Assembly (NCBI RefSeq): GCF_030271535.1
Contig: NZ_JASCXJ010000013.1
Location: 1 to 64,000 of the forward strand
From: Nocardiopsis sp. ATB16-24
GTDB taxonomy: Bacteria; Actinomycetota; Actinomycetes; Streptosporangiales; Streptosporangiaceae
Reading direction: 5' to 3'
DNA length: 64,000 nt
The notes under the pieces were generated by a model, which saw only the letters and a program-made list of their open reading frames with translations, ran no database searches and was not told the origin of the DNA. The position numbers and the translations under genes were made by a program. Shown here piece by piece: positions 8,096 through 17,806 of the stretch (the stretch's first letter is position 1; every line of letters starts with the position of its first letter).

Positions 8096-9541
8096 ATGGA
8101 AGCCCTTGAACTCGCGCGGTGGCAGTTCGGTGTCACCACGATCTACCACTTCCTCTTCGTGCCCCTGACGATCGGGCTGTCCTTCATCGTGGCCGTGCTT
8201 CAGACTCTCTGGCACCGCACCGGCAGGCACGAGTACCTCCAGGCCACCCAGTTCTTCGGCAAACTGTTCCTGATCAACTTCGCCATGGGGGTGGTCACGG
8301 GCATCGTGCAGGAGTTCCAGTTCGGCATGAACTGGAGCGAGTACTCCCGCTTCGTCGGCGACGTCTTCGGCGCTCCGCTGGCGATGGAGGCCCTGCTCGC
8401 CTTCTTCCTGGAGTCCACCTTCATCGGCCTGTGGATCTTCGGCTGGCACCGTCTTCCCCGCGCCGTGCACCTGGCCTGCATCTGGCTGGTCGCCATCGGC
8501 ACCAACCTCTCGGCGTACTTCATCCTCGCCGCCAACGCCTGGATGCGGCACCCGGTCGGCTACACGGTCAACGAGGAGACCGGTCGCGCCGAGCTCACCG
8601 ACATCTGGGCGGTCCTGAGCAACGACCAGGCCTGGTCCACCTACCTGCACACCGTCTCGGCCGCCTTCGTCACCGCAGGCCTGTTCGTGGTCGCGGTCAG
8701 CGCCTACAAGCTCTGGCGCAACAGCCACCACAACGACACCGGCGTGGTCGGAGTCACCCCTCCCGAGCGCGACTTCGCCCTGTTCCGCAGAGCCCTCAAG
8801 GTCGGCCTGGTCTTCACCCTGGCCGCCGGCATGCTGACGGTCTTCTCCGGAGACCACCAGGCCAAGCTCGCCGCCGAGTACGAGCCCATGAAGCTCGCCG
8901 CGGCCGAGGCCCTGTGGGACACCGAGGAGGGCGCGGCCTTCTCCGCCCTGGCCGTCGGCGACACCGAGGAGCGCTACAACCCCATCGACATCACCGTCCC
9001 CCACGTGCTCAGCTTCCTGGCCACGGGCGAGTTCGACGGCCAGGTGCACGGAATGAACAACCTTCAGGAGGCCTACGAGGAGTACTACGGCCCCGGAGAC
9101 TACATCCCCAACGTGTTCGTCGTGTACTGGTCCTTCCGCCTGATGATGGGCCTCGGCGGCTTCGGCATCGCGGTCGCCGCGCTGGGTCTCTACCTCACCC
9201 GGGGCAGGGAGCGCATGCCGACCGGTCGGTGGTTCTACTACGGGGCGATGCTCGCCCTGCCCGCGGCGCTGGCCGCCAACATCTTCGGCTGGATCCTCAC
9301 CGAGATGGGCCGTCAGCCCTGGACCGTGCACGGTGAGCTGCTCACCGCGGCCAGCGTCTCCCCGGGCGTGGACCTGGGCACCGTCGCGATGAGCCTGGCC
9401 GGGTTCACCGCCGTGTACGGAGTGCTCTTCGTCATCGAGGTCGGACTGTTGTTCAAGTACATCAAGGCCGGTCCCTCCCATCTCGTCCCCGACCTGCAAA
9501 AGGACGAGGACGAGTCCAAGATCCCGCACTTCAGCTACTAG
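8096..9541 (+). CDS. cydA: Cytochrome bd oxidase subunit I
   Basis: This is the haem-carrying subunit of the quinol-oxidising, high-oxygen-affinity terminal oxidase in the cytoplasmic membrane. The product is 481 aa with about nine membrane helices. The N-terminal haem ligand H18 lies in YHFLFVPLTIG. The helix with YLHTVSAAF and the GRQPWTVHGELLT motif near residue 405 supply the other conserved haem and quinol-site residues. Its length fits the short Q-loop type. A GAGAGGCGGG ribosome site precedes ATG 8096. It heads the cydABDC cluster. Confidence 0.96.
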   Translation: MEALELARWQFGVTTIYHFLFVPLTIGLSFIVAVLQTLWHRTGRHEYLQATQFFGKLFLINFAMGVVTGIVQEFQFGMNWSEYSRFVGDVFGAPLAMEALLAFFLESTFIGLWIFGWHRLPRAVHLACIWLVAIGTNLSAYFILAANAWMRHPVGYTVNEETGRAELTDIWAVLSNDQAWSTYLHTVSAAFVTAGLFVVAVSAYKLWRNSHHNDTGVVGVTPPERDFALFRRALKVGLVFTLAAGMLTVFSGDHQAKLAAEYEPMKLAAAEALWDTEEGAAFSALAVGDTEERYNPIDITVPHVLSFLATGEFDGQVHGMNNLQEAYEEYYGPGDYIPNVFVVYWSFRLMMGLGGFGIAVAALGLYLTRGRERMPTGRWFYYGAMLALPAALAANIFGWILTEMGRQPWTVHGELLTAASVSPGVDLGTVAMSLAGFTAVYGVLFVIEVGLLFKYIKAGPSHLVPDLQKDEDESKIPHFSY

Positions 9542-9553
9542 GAGCCAAGGACC

Positions 9554-10621
9554 ATGGATCTGGCCGTCATCTGGTTCATCGCCATCGCGGTCCTGTGGAC
9601 CGGGTACTTCGTCCTGGAGGGGTTCGACTTCGGGGTCGGCACGCTCATGCCGTTCATGGGCCGGCGCGACTCCGTGGACCGTCGGGTCGCCATCAACTCC
9701 ATCGGGCCGGTCTGGGACGCCAACGAGGTGTGGCTGATCACCGCGATCGGCGCCATGTTCGCCGCCTTCCCCGCCTGGTACGCCTCCACGCTCAGCGGGT
9801 TCTACGCCCCCCTGTTCCTCGTCCTCGTCGCACTCATCCTGCGCGGAGTGGCCTTCGAGTACCGGGGCAAGCGGGACGACTCCACCTGGCGTGCCCGCTG
9901 GGACCTGGCGATCTTCGTGGGCAGCACCGTGCCCGCCTTCCTGTGGGGCGTGGTGTTCGCCAACCTCCTTCGAGGCGTGGCCATGAACGCCGACCACGTC
10001 GTCACCGCCTCGGTCATGGACCTGTTCAACCCCTACGCCCTGTTCGGCGGGGTGACGACGCTGTCACTGTTCACCCTGCACGGGGCCGTCTTCCTGACCC
10101 TCAAGACCGACGGGCCGGTGCGGGTACGCGCACGCCGGGCCGCCCTGTGGACCGCGTGCGTCGCGGTCCCCTCCACCGCGCTGTTCCTGGCATGGACCCA
10201 GTACGCGCACGGAGGCGGGGCGCGGACCCTACCGCTCGTCCTCATCGCCGCCGCGGCCCTGGTGGGTGGGGTCGCGGCGGCCTGGCGACACCGCGAGGGC
10301 TGGTCGTTCACCTGCACGGCCGTGGCCGTCCTGGCGATGTTCGCGGCGGTGTTCGCCTCGCTGTTCCCCGACGTGCTGCCGTCGACCACCGACCCGGCGT
10401 TCGGACTGACCGTCGCCAACGCCTCCTCCGCCGAGTACACGCTCACCGTGATGACGTGGGTGGCGGTGGTGTTCCTGCCCCTGGTACTGCTCTACCAGGG
10501 ATGGAGCTACTGGGTGTTCCGGCAGAGGGTGAGCGGGAAGACCGTGACCGGGGAGACCGTGACCGAGCGGACTCCCACCCTGCCGGAGGAGGACCACAGG
10601 CGTCCCGAACCCGCCGCGTGA
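9554..10621 (+). CDS. cydB: Cytochrome bd oxidase subunit II
   Basis: The 355-aa partner of CydA is a membrane protein with about eight helices. The N-terminus LAVIWFIAIAVLWTGYFVLE followed by GFDFGVGTLMPF is the CydB signature. GPVWDANEVWLIT is a second conserved stretch. The gene follows cydA by 12 bp with AGGA upstream of ATG 9554, so translation is closely coupled. The C-terminal 25 residues are a charged Thr/Glu-rich tail. Confidence 0.96.
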   Translation: MDLAVIWFIAIAVLWTGYFVLEGFDFGVGTLMPFMGRRDSVDRRVAINSIGPVWDANEVWLITAIGAMFAAFPAWYASTLSGFYAPLFLVLVALILRGVAFEYRGKRDDSTWRARWDLAIFVGSTVPAFLWGVVFANLLRGVAMNADHVVTASVMDLFNPYALFGGVTTLSLFTLHGAVFLTLKTDGPVRVRARRAALWTACVAVPSTALFLAWTQYAHGGGARTLPLVLIAAAALVGGVAAAWRHREGWSFTCTAVAVLAMFAAVFASLFPDVLPSTTDPAFGLTVANASSAEYTLTVMTWVAVVFLPLVLLYQGWSYWVFRQRVSGKTVTGETVTERTPTLPEEDHRRPEPAA

Positions 10622-10755
10622 GGCGACGCGGACGCCTGGTCGGGCGTCCGCCCCGAAGCCGCCGCCCGACCGCCCCGGTCCCGTCACCGTACGGGCGCCG
10701 ACCGTTCCGGGTGCCCCGGCACCCGGCCGAGACGACGTCGTGAGGTCCCACTCCC

Positions 10756-12546
10756 ATGAAGCCGCTTGACCCGCGCCTGGTGCGCACCGCCGGTGCGGTG
10801 CGCACCCATCTGGCGATCTCCGTGGCCGGCGGAGTGCTCATCACGGGGCTCATCCTGCTCCAGGCCTGGCTGCTCGCCCGTGCCATCAGCGGTGCCTGGC
10901 GGGGCGAGGGGATGGACACCCTGGGGTGGGTGATCGGCGCGGTCGCGGTCGTCGCCGTGGCCCGGGCGCTGTTGTCCTACGTGGAGGAGACCTCCGCTCT
11001 GCACAGCGCGGCGCGCACCAAATCGCAACTGCGCCGCCGTCTGGTGGCGCACGTGACCGGATCGGGCAAGGTGTGGACGGCCGAACCGGGCTCCGGCCCC
11101 GAGGGGGAGTCGCCCAGGGCCGGCGAGCTCGTCACCCTGGCCACCCGGGGTCTGGACGCGCTCGACGACTACTTCGCCCGCTATCTGCCCCAACTGGTCC
11201 TGGCCGCGATCGTGCCGCTCGCCGTGCTGATCGTGGTGTTCTGGGCCGACTGGATCTCGGGGATCGTCATCCTGGTGACGCTGCCGTTGATCCCGATCTT
11301 CATGGCGCTGATCGGCATGCACACGCAGCAGCGCACCGAACGGCAGTGGCGGCTGCTGAGCCGCCTGGGCGGGCACTTCCTCGACGTCATGGAGGGGCTG
11401 CCGACCCTGGCCGTGTTCCGTCGGGCCAAGGTTCAGGCGTCGATCCTGCGCAAGGTGGGTGACGATCACCGCAGGGCGACGATGGGGACCTTGCGGATCG
11501 CCTTCCTGTCGGCGTTCGCCCTGGAACTGTTGGCGACCTTGGCCGTGGCGTTGGTGGCGGTCGAGGTGGGACTGCGCCTGCTGGGCGGCCACATGGACTA
11601 CCAGACGGCGCTGCTGGTACTCATCCTGGCCCCGGAGGCCTATCTGCCGTTGCGCGAGGTGGGCTCCCGCTTCCACGCGAGCATGGAGGGCGTGGCGGCG
11701 GCCGACCAGGTCTTCGCCGAGCTGGAGCGCGGGTACGAGGCCCCCGTGCGTCGCGACACCGGGACCGAGGACGAGGGTCCCATGGTGACCGGTGGGCGTC
11801 GGAACGAGGAGCCCCCTCCCCCGCCCACCGGACGGCCCTCCCCCGCCACCGGCGGTGACATTCGTTTCGAGGGTGTGGAGATGCTCTATCCCGGGCGGGA
11901 CGTCCCCGCCCTGGCCGGATTGGACCTTGAGGTCCGGTCCGGGGAACACGTGTTGCTGACCGGCCCCAGCGGCGCGGGCAAGTCAACCCTGGTGTCGTTG
12001 CTGCTGCGCCTGAACGAGCCCACGCGGGGCGGGATCAGCGTGCGCGCTCCGGGAGGAGGGTGGGAGCCCCTGGAGACGATCCCCGCCGACGACTGGCGAC
12101 TCGGCCTGGCCTGGGTGCCCCAGCATCCCTATCTGTTCGACGTGTCCGTGGCCGACAACATCCGGTTGGGGGCCCCGGAGGCGTCCATGGAGCGGGTGCG
12201 CGAAGCGGCCCGGATGGCCGAGGCCGACGCGTTCGTCTCCGCGCTTCCGGAAGGGTACCTCACTCGACTCGGCGAGCGCGGTGCCCGGCTCTCGGCCGGG
12301 CAGCGGCAGCGGATCGCCCTGGCGCGGGCGATGTGCCGCGACGCCCCTCTCGTCCTGCTGGACGAACCCACCGCCCACCTGGACCCGGAGAACGCCGCCG
12401 CGGTCCGCACCGCCGTGGCCCGGCTCCTGGTGGGGCGGACCGGGATCATCGTCGCCCATGACACCGGCTGGGCCCGTGAGGTCTTCGGGGGCACCCTGAG
12501 GACCGTGTCGCTCGCACCGCCGACCCGGGAGGGGAGCCCGTCGTGA
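10756..12546 (+). CDS. cydD: ABC exporter subunit CydD (cytochrome bd assembly)
   Basis: This is half of the heterodimeric CydDC exporter needed for cytochrome bd assembly; in E. coli it is linked to glutathione/cysteine export and haem. The product is 596 aa. An N-terminal six-helix membrane domain (about 15-300) is followed by a Pro-rich linker (about 330-365). The nucleotide-binding domain has Walker A GPSGAGKST at 403-411, signature LSAGQRQRIALARA and Walker B LVLLDEPTAHLD. Its stop overlaps the cydC start by 4 bp. A 134-bp gap separates it from cydB. Confidence 0.92.
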   Translation: MKPLDPRLVRTAGAVRTHLAISVAGGVLITGLILLQAWLLARAISGAWRGEGMDTLGWVIGAVAVVAVARALLSYVEETSALHSAARTKSQLRRRLVAHVTGSGKVWTAEPGSGPEGESPRAGELVTLATRGLDALDDYFARYLPQLVLAAIVPLAVLIVVFWADWISGIVILVTLPLIPIFMALIGMHTQQRTERQWRLLSRLGGHFLDVMEGLPTLAVFRRAKVQASILRKVGDDHRRATMGTLRIAFLSAFALELLATLAVALVAVEVGLRLLGGHMDYQTALLVLILAPEAYLPLREVGSRFHASMEGVAAADQVFAELERGYEAPVRRDTGTEDEGPMVTGGRRNEEPPPPPTGRPSPATGGDIRFEGVEMLYPGRDVPALAGLDLEVRSGEHVLLTGPSGAGKSTLVSLLLRLNEPTRGGISVRAPGGGWEPLETIPADDWRLGLAWVPQHPYLFDVSVADNIRLGAPEASMERVREAARMAEADAFVSALPEGYLTRLGERGARLSAGQRQRIALARAMCRDAPLVLLDEPTAHLDPENAAAVRTAVARLLVGRTGIIVAHDTGWAREVFGGTLRTVSLAPPTREGSPS

Positions 12547-14312
12547 CAAGTTCCGACACCACCGTTTCCACCGACCCTCTCCAGGTTCCCGAGCACGAGC
12601 GTCGTCGTGATCCGCTGCGGAGGATGATCTCCCTGGCATGGCCGCGTGGTGGCCGGTTCGCGCTGGGGGTGCTCCTGGGAGCGGCGGCGACGGGCGCGGG
12701 TGTGGCCCTGTTGGGTCTGGCGGCGTGGATGCTGGCCACCGCGGCGGACCACCCTCCGATCACCGCCCTGGGTGTGGCCGTGGTGGCCACGCGCGCCTTG
12801 GGGGTCGGCCGGGGTGTGGCCCGTTATCTGGAACGGCTGGTCACCCACGACGCGGCGTTCCGCACACTGGCCGAGGTGCGGGTACGGGTCTACGAACGCC
12901 TGGCCGCCACCGAGCCCTTCGGCCGTTTCCGCTCCGGAGACCTGGTCTCCCGGCTGGTCAACGACACCGAGGCCACCCTCGACCTCCTGGTGCGCGGACT
13001 CACGCCTCCCCTGATCTCGGTGGTCACCGGAGGGGCCACGGTCCTGTTCCTGACCGTGCTCTACGTCCCGGGCGGCCTTCTGTTGGCCGCGGGACTCCTC
13101 CTGGCCGGGCTCGCCGTGCCCCTGGCCGCCGCCGCGCTGAGTCGGGCGCCGGGCGAACGCCAGGCCAAGGCACGCGGGGAACTGTCGACGGCCCTGGTGG
13201 ACACCCTGCACGGTGCGCCCGACCTGGTGGCCTACGGCGCCATGGAGCGACAGGTGGAGCGGGTCGACGCGGCCGACGCCGAACTGACCAGGGTGGCGCG
13301 CAGGGACTCCACGCTGCTGGGCCTGGGGGCCGGGGCGAGCGCGCTGATCACCGGCCTGACCGTGTGGGGGTCCCTGTTCCTGGGTGTGGCCGCGGTGGAG
13401 GGCGGCGCCCTGGACGCGGTCTCCCTGGCCGTCCTGGTCCTGACCACGTTGGCGGCCTTCGAGATCGTCGCGCCACTACCGGCGGTGGCGGCCAGGCTGG
13501 GCTCGATCCGGGCCGGTGGCGCCCGCCTGTTCGGGGTCCTGGACACCCCCGCCGCGATCGCTCCACCGACCCGCACGGGCCTGGACGCCGAGGGCGGGAC
13601 GGTCCGTGTGCGGGACCTGCGGGTGCGGTACGGGCCCGAGGAGCCGTGGGCGCTGGACGGGGTGGACCTGGAGATCCCCGCCGGGTGGACCGTGGCGGTG
13701 ATCGGTCCCAGCGGTGCGGGCAAGAGCACGCTGGCCTCGGTACTGCTGCGGTTCCGTGACCCCGACGGGGGCCGTGTGGAGATCGGCGGGGAGGACATCA
13801 CGGCGTATCCGTCGGACGAGGTGCGTGGCGTGGTCTCGGGTGTACCACAGGACCCGCACGTGTTCGCGTCGACGCTGCGGGAGAACCTGCGTCTGGCCCG
13901 GCCCGGGGCGCGGGACGCCGAACTGTGGGAGGCGCTGCGGCGGGTGCGCCTGGCCGATGAGGTGGCGGCGATGCCGCGCGGAATCGACACCCGGGTGGGC
14001 ACGCACGGCCTGGGGCTGAGCGGTGGGATGGTGCAGCGCCTGGCGCTGGCCCGGGCCGTGCTGGCGGCCCCGCGGGTGCTCGTGCTGGACGAGCCGACCG
14101 CCCACCTGGACCCCGACACCCGCGATGCGGTGGTGGAGGACCTGTTGGCCGCGGCCGAGGGTTTCTCCACCCTGTTGATCACGCACGACCTGACGGGTCT
14201 GGACCGGGTGGACCGTATCTACGTGGTGCGTGACGGACGGGTGCTCCAGGAGGGGACGCACGAGGAACTGTCCCACCAGGAGGGGTGGTACCGCGACGTC
14301 CTGACGGGCTGA
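12543..14312 (+). CDS. cydC: ABC exporter subunit CydC (cytochrome bd assembly)
   Basis: The 589-aa partner of CydD starts at GTG 12543 in a GTGA overlap with the cydD stop, which implies coupled translation. The membrane domain spans about 25-320. The nucleotide-binding domain has Walker A GPSGAGKST at about 388-396 and Walker B VLVLDEPTAHLD. The signature reads LSGGMVQRLALARA, with Met in place of the usual Gln, so the site using this loop may be altered. The cluster order is cydA-cydB-cydD-cydC. Confidence 0.92.
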   Translation: MTSSDTTVSTDPLQVPEHERRRDPLRRMISLAWPRGGRFALGVLLGAAATGAGVALLGLAAWMLATAADHPPITALGVAVVATRALGVGRGVARYLERLVTHDAAFRTLAEVRVRVYERLAATEPFGRFRSGDLVSRLVNDTEATLDLLVRGLTPPLISVVTGGATVLFLTVLYVPGGLLLAAGLLLAGLAVPLAAAALSRAPGERQAKARGELSTALVDTLHGAPDLVAYGAMERQVERVDAADAELTRVARRDSTLLGLGAGASALITGLTVWGSLFLGVAAVEGGALDAVSLAVLVLTTLAAFEIVAPLPAVAARLGSIRAGGARLFGVLDTPAAIAPPTRTGLDAEGGTVRVRDLRVRYGPEEPWALDGVDLEIPAGWTVAVIGPSGAGKSTLASVLLRFRDPDGGRVEIGGEDITAYPSDEVRGVVSGVPQDPHVFASTLRENLRLARPGARDAELWEALRRVRLADEVAAMPRGIDTRVGTHGLGLSGGMVQRLALARAVLAAPRVLVLDEPTAHLDPDTRDAVVEDLLAAAEGFSTLLITHDLTGLDRVDRIYVVRDGRVLQEGTHEELSHQEGWYRDVLTG

Positions 14313-14449
14313 GGGCCGTCGCCCGAAGGGTCGACCGTCAAGGGCACGCGCACCGGCGCCGCGTGCGATCCCCCGGTGGCGCGGTGCCGGGAACCGGCCG
14401 TCCTGGGGCAGGGTGTGTGCACCCGCCCCAGATGCCTTAGTGTTCCCTC

Positions 14450-15283
14450 GTGGCCAATCCTGTTCGCGAATTCCTCGGCGGCGTCGGCACCCTGTTGCGC
14501 GGCTTCGCTCTGCTGCTGCGCAGACCCCGCCTTTTCCTGCTCGGTGCCCTGCCCGCGCTGATCACGTCACTGATGTTCCTGGTGATTCTGGTGATCCTGG
14601 TGGTGAACCTCACCGACCTGGCGGGCTGGGCCACTCCCTTCGCCGAGGGATGGGATCCCGTCTGGCGGGGCCTGGTACGCGGCGCGGTGTCCGTCGCCCT
14701 GCTGGCCGGAACGGTCCTGCTGATGGTCGTGGCCTTCACGACGGTCACTCTGACACTCGGTTCACCGATCTACGACAAGATCACCGACCTGGTGGAAGAG
14801 GAACTGGGCGACGCGCCCGAGGGTCCGGACGAGTCGCTGATGGCCTCGTTCCTGCGGTCGGTCCGCCAATCGCTGGCGATCGTGGCGGCGTCCCTGCTGG
14901 TGACGGTGGCGGTGTTCGCCATCGGCTTCGTCCCCCTGGCCGGTCAGGTGATCGGCCCGGTGCTGGCGGCCCTGATGGGCGGATGGCTGCTGGCGATCGA
15001 ACTGGTGGCGGGGGCCTTCGACCGCCGAGGCATGCTGTCCCTGCGCGAGCGGCACCGGCACATGGGCACGAGGCGGATGCGGGTGCTGGGGTTCGCGGTG
15101 CCGACGTACTTCCTGTTGGCGATCCCGTTCGTGGCGGTCGCGGTGTTCCCCGCCGCCACCGCGGGCGGGGCGATCCTCACGCGCGATCTGCTCCCCACCT
15201 CGCCGAGGGGCCCTCAGGACGCGGCACCCGACCCCGGCGGAACGGTCCCAGGTGGACCGGCCCCGGGCGACCCCCGCCCCTGA
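14450..15283 (+). CDS. EI24/CysZ-like integral membrane protein
   Basis: The 277-aa product has four predicted membrane segments (about 28-50, 72-100, 135-165 and 205-235) and a Pro/Gly-rich C-terminal tail. GSPIYDKITDLVEEE after the second helix is typical of the EI24 domain family, which includes the sulfate-related CysZ proteins. Actinomycete members are uncharacterised. GTG 14450 lacks a clear ribosome site within 15 nt, so translation may be leaderless. It is convergent with ddl. Confidence 0.82.
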   Translation: MANPVREFLGGVGTLLRGFALLLRRPRLFLLGALPALITSLMFLVILVILVVNLTDLAGWATPFAEGWDPVWRGLVRGAVSVALLAGTVLLMVVAFTTVTLTLGSPIYDKITDLVEEELGDAPEGPDESLMASFLRSVRQSLAIVAASLLVTVAVFAIGFVPLAGQVIGPVLAALMGGWLLAIELVAGAFDRRGMLSLRERHRHMGTRRMRVLGFAVPTYFLLAIPFVAVAVFPAATAGGAILTRDLLPTSPRGPQDAAPDPGGTVPGGPAPGDPRP

Positions 15284-15320
15284 CCCCCACCACGGGCCGA
15301 CGGAGGGGCGGGAGCGCCGC

Positions 15321-15377
15321 GGTCCCCTCTGAGAGGGGCCGTCGAGCCTCGGGCGACGGACGGCCGTACGGCCGTCC
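15321..15377. terminator. Hairpins between convergent EI24 and ddl genes
   Basis: There are two adjacent dyads: the imperfect GGTCCCCTCTGAGAGGGGCC at 15321-15340 and a perfect 20-bp palindrome at 15358-15377 (arms GGACGGCCGT/ACGGCCGTCC). They probably act as terminators in both directions. Confidence 0.6.
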
Positions 15378-15389
15378 CCGCGTCGGCCG

Positions 15390-16514
15390 CTACCTCAGGC
15401 CCGGCGAGCGGCGCAGCGCCGTGGAGATCATCCGCTCCACGAGCTCGGCGTAGTCCACTCCGCTGGCGTTCCACATCTGGGGGAACGCCGAAGCCGGGGT
15501 GAAACCGGGCATGGTGTTCAGCTCGTTGACGAGGATGTCACCGCTGTCGGTGTAGAAGAAGTCCACCCGGGCCAGGCCCTCACAGCCCATCGCCTCGAAG
15601 ACGTCGGCCGCCATCGCGCGCAGACGGGCCGTGGCCTCCTCCGGGATCCGGGCCGGGATGGTCAGGCTGCTCGTGGACAGGTACTTGGCCTCGAAGTCGT
15701 AGAACTCGAAGCCCTCGGCCACGTGGATCTCCGCCGGGAGCGACACCTCGGGCACCCCGCCGTCCTCGGCCTCCAGCACACCGCACTCGATCTCCCGGCC
15801 CACGACCCGCGCCTCCACCAGCACCTTCGGGTCGTGTTCCCGGGCGGCCTCCACGGCGGCGACCACGGCGTCGGTGTCGGAGGAGTCGTTCACCTTGCTG
15901 ATGCCCACACTGCTGCCGGCACGGGCGGGCTTGACGAACACGGTGTCGCCCAGTTCGGCGATGTCGTCCAACACCTTCTTGCGCTCGTTGCGCCACTGGC
16001 GGTCGGTGATGGGAACGTAGTCGCTGGTGGGGATGCCGTTGCCGCGCAGCATGGCCTTCATGAAGACCTTGTCCATGGAGGCGGCGCTGGAGAAGACCCC
16101 GGCGCCCGCGTACCGCACGCCCATCATCTCGAACAGGCCCTGGATGGTGCCGTCCTCACCGAAGGGGCCGTGCAACAGCGGCAGCACGACGTCGACGCCG
16201 GCCAGACGCTCGGGACCCTTCCCGGGGTCGACCACGATCAGTTCGCCCGCCCTGTCGAAGGGCAGCGCCAGGTCCGCGCCATCCTCGGGCACCGACGGCA
16301 AGGACCCGCCGGCGGAGTCGAGGCGCAGCCGTTCGGGGTCACCGGAGGTGAGCACCCAGTTGCCCGTGCGGGTGACACCGACCGGCACGACCTCATAGCG
16401 GTCGCGGTCGATGACGGACAGCACGCTGCCCGCGGTGACGCAGGAGATCTCGTGTTCGGAACTGCGTCCGCCGAAGACGACGGCGACCCGAATCTTTCGC
16501 TGTTCGGACGACAT
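15390..16514 (-). CDS. ddl: D-alanine--D-alanine ligase
   Basis: This ATP-grasp enzyme joins two D-Ala residues for peptidoglycan precursors. The product is 374 aa. VVFGGRSSEHEISC is at the N-terminus, LLHGPFGEDGTIQG is the first binding loop, and FVKPARAGSSVGISKV is the ATP-grasp Lys region. The omega-loop region EFYDFEAKYLS keeps the Tyr/Lys typical of D-Ala-D-Ala rather than D-Ala-D-Lac ligases. NELNTMPGFT closes the Mg site. It is the last gene of a plsC-gpsA-PLP enzyme-ddl run, 6 bp after the preceding stop. Confidence 0.95.
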   Translation of the reverse strand: MSSEQRKIRVAVVFGGRSSEHEISCVTAGSVLSVIDRDRYEVVPVGVTRTGNWVLTSGDPERLRLDSAGGSLPSVPEDGADLALPFDRAGELIVVDPGKGPERLAGVDVVLPLLHGPFGEDGTIQGLFEMMGVRYAGAGVFSSAASMDKVFMKAMLRGNGIPTSDYVPITDRQWRNERKKVLDDIAELGDTVFVKPARAGSSVGISKVNDSSDTDAVVAAVEAAREHDPKVLVEARVVGREIECGVLEAEDGGVPEVSLPAEIHVAEGFEFYDFEAKYLSTSSLTIPARIPEEATARLRAMAADVFEAMGCEGLARVDFFYTDSGDILVNELNTMPGFTPASAFPQMWNASGVDYAELVERMISTALRRSPGLR

Positions 16515-16520
16515 GCTGCC

Positions 16521-17795
16521 CTACCTTTGGATGGAACCGGAACGCAAAAAGTGACCCGCCACGGGGCGGTCCTGCCCGTCGAGAGCTGCCAGGGCGTCCT
16601 CGATGAGGTCCTGGGGGTCCTCCAACCCGATGGAGAACCGCACCGCGCCCGGTGAGACGCCCGCCGCGGCCAACGCCTCCTCACTCATGTTGCGGTGCGA
16701 GGTGGAGGCCACGTGCCCGGCCAGCGTGTGCGTACCGCCCAGCGAGGCGGCCAGGGTCGCCACCCGCAGCCGGTCGGCGAAGGCCGTCCCGCTCTCCCTC
16801 CCCCCGCGTGGATGCACGGTCACGACCGCTCCGTGACGGCCCTGGTCGAAGAGCTTGTCCGCCAACGCCGCCTGCGGGTGCGACTCCAGGGAGGGGTGGT
16901 CGACCCGTTCCACCGCGGGGTGGCCCTCCAGCGCCGCCGCGAAGGCCGCCGCGGTCTCGCACTGGCGCGCCATCCTCAGCGGCAGGGTCTCCAGTCCCCT
17001 GTGCAGCATGTAGGCCTCGTCGGGGGCCAGGCAGGGTCCCAGGTCCACCCGGGCCGAACGGATGCGCTCGGTCAACGTCTCGCGCGCCACGGACACACCG
17101 CCCGTGGCGTCACTGTGCCCGCCGATGTACTTGGTGGCCGAGTGCACGACCACGTCGGCCCCGTGCTCCAGGGGACGGCACACAGCCGGGGAGGCGAACG
17201 TGGAGTCCACGACCAGGACCGCCCCCGCCGCATGGGCGATCTGCGCCAGCCCGGGCAGGTCGGAGACGGTCATGGTGGGGTTGGAGAGCGTCTCGGTGAA
17301 CACCATCCGGGTCTTGGGCCCCACCGCGGCGCGCACCGCGTCCAGGTCGGTGATGTCCACGAAGTCGGTGCGCACCCCGAACCGGCGCAGCAGTCCGTCC
17401 AGCAGCGAGTGGGTGTTGCCGTAGATGGAGCGGGCCGCCACCACGTGGGCACCCGCCTCGGTCAACGCCATGAACACCGTGCTGAGCGCCCCCATGCCCG
17501 AGGCGAAGGCCTGTCCGCGCACCGGCTCCGACAGTCCGGCCCCCTCCGACGCCGCCACCGCTTCGGCGAAGGCGTCGGCGGTGGGGTTGTCGATGCGGGC
17601 GTAGGAGTAACCCTCCCGAGCACCCGCGAGCACGTCCGCGTACTCCCGGGAGGTGTCGAAGGAGTAGGTGGTCGCCCGGTGGACGGGCATGCGCATGGGA
17701 CGCCCGGTGAGGGTCGGGGGCTCGGGGAGGGAGAGTGCCCGGGTGTGCTCGCCCCTGCCGTCCGCTTCCGGGGCGCCGCCTGGTGTGTGTGACAT
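16521..17795 (-). CDS. Trans-sulfuration family PLP enzyme (cystathionine gamma-synthase/lyase-like)
   Basis: The 424-aa product belongs to the Cys/Met metabolism PLP enzyme family. The Schiff-base lysine is in SATKYIGGHSD; VDSTFASPAVCRPLEHGAD and SLGGTHTLAGHVAST are flanking family motifs. YSYARIDNPT near residue 64 supplies the phosphate-binding Tyr/Arg of the neighbouring subunit. Substrate (cystathionine synthesis, gamma-lysis, or methionine gamma-lysis) cannot be decided from motifs. Its place between gpsA and ddl, with 11- and 6-bp gaps, indicates co-transcription with envelope genes. Confidence 0.85.
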   Translation of the reverse strand: MSHTPGGAPEADGRGEHTRALSLPEPPTLTGRPMRMPVHRATTYSFDTSREYADVLAGAREGYSYARIDNPTADAFAEAVAASEGAGLSEPVRGQAFASGMGALSTVFMALTEAGAHVVAARSIYGNTHSLLDGLLRRFGVRTDFVDITDLDAVRAAVGPKTRMVFTETLSNPTMTVSDLPGLAQIAHAAGAVLVVDSTFASPAVCRPLEHGADVVVHSATKYIGGHSDATGGVSVARETLTERIRSARVDLGPCLAPDEAYMLHRGLETLPLRMARQCETAAAFAAALEGHPAVERVDHPSLESHPQAALADKLFDQGRHGAVVTVHPRGGRESGTAFADRLRVATLAASLGGTHTLAGHVASTSHRNMSEEALAAAGVSPGAVRFSIGLEDPQDLIEDALAALDGQDRPVAGHFLRSGSIQR

Positions 17796-17806
17796 CGTGC
17801 TCGCTC

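Noticed and set aside
8066-9997. 643-aa minus-strand open frame opposite cydA and cydB
   Set aside because: Shadow of the high-GC codon pattern of cydAB; Gly/His/Asp-rich with no motif or ribosome site.
16501-16520. Possible separate promoter for ddl
   Set aside because: Only 6 bp separate the stop of the PLP enzyme gene and the ddl ATG, with no hairpin between; co-transcription is simpler.
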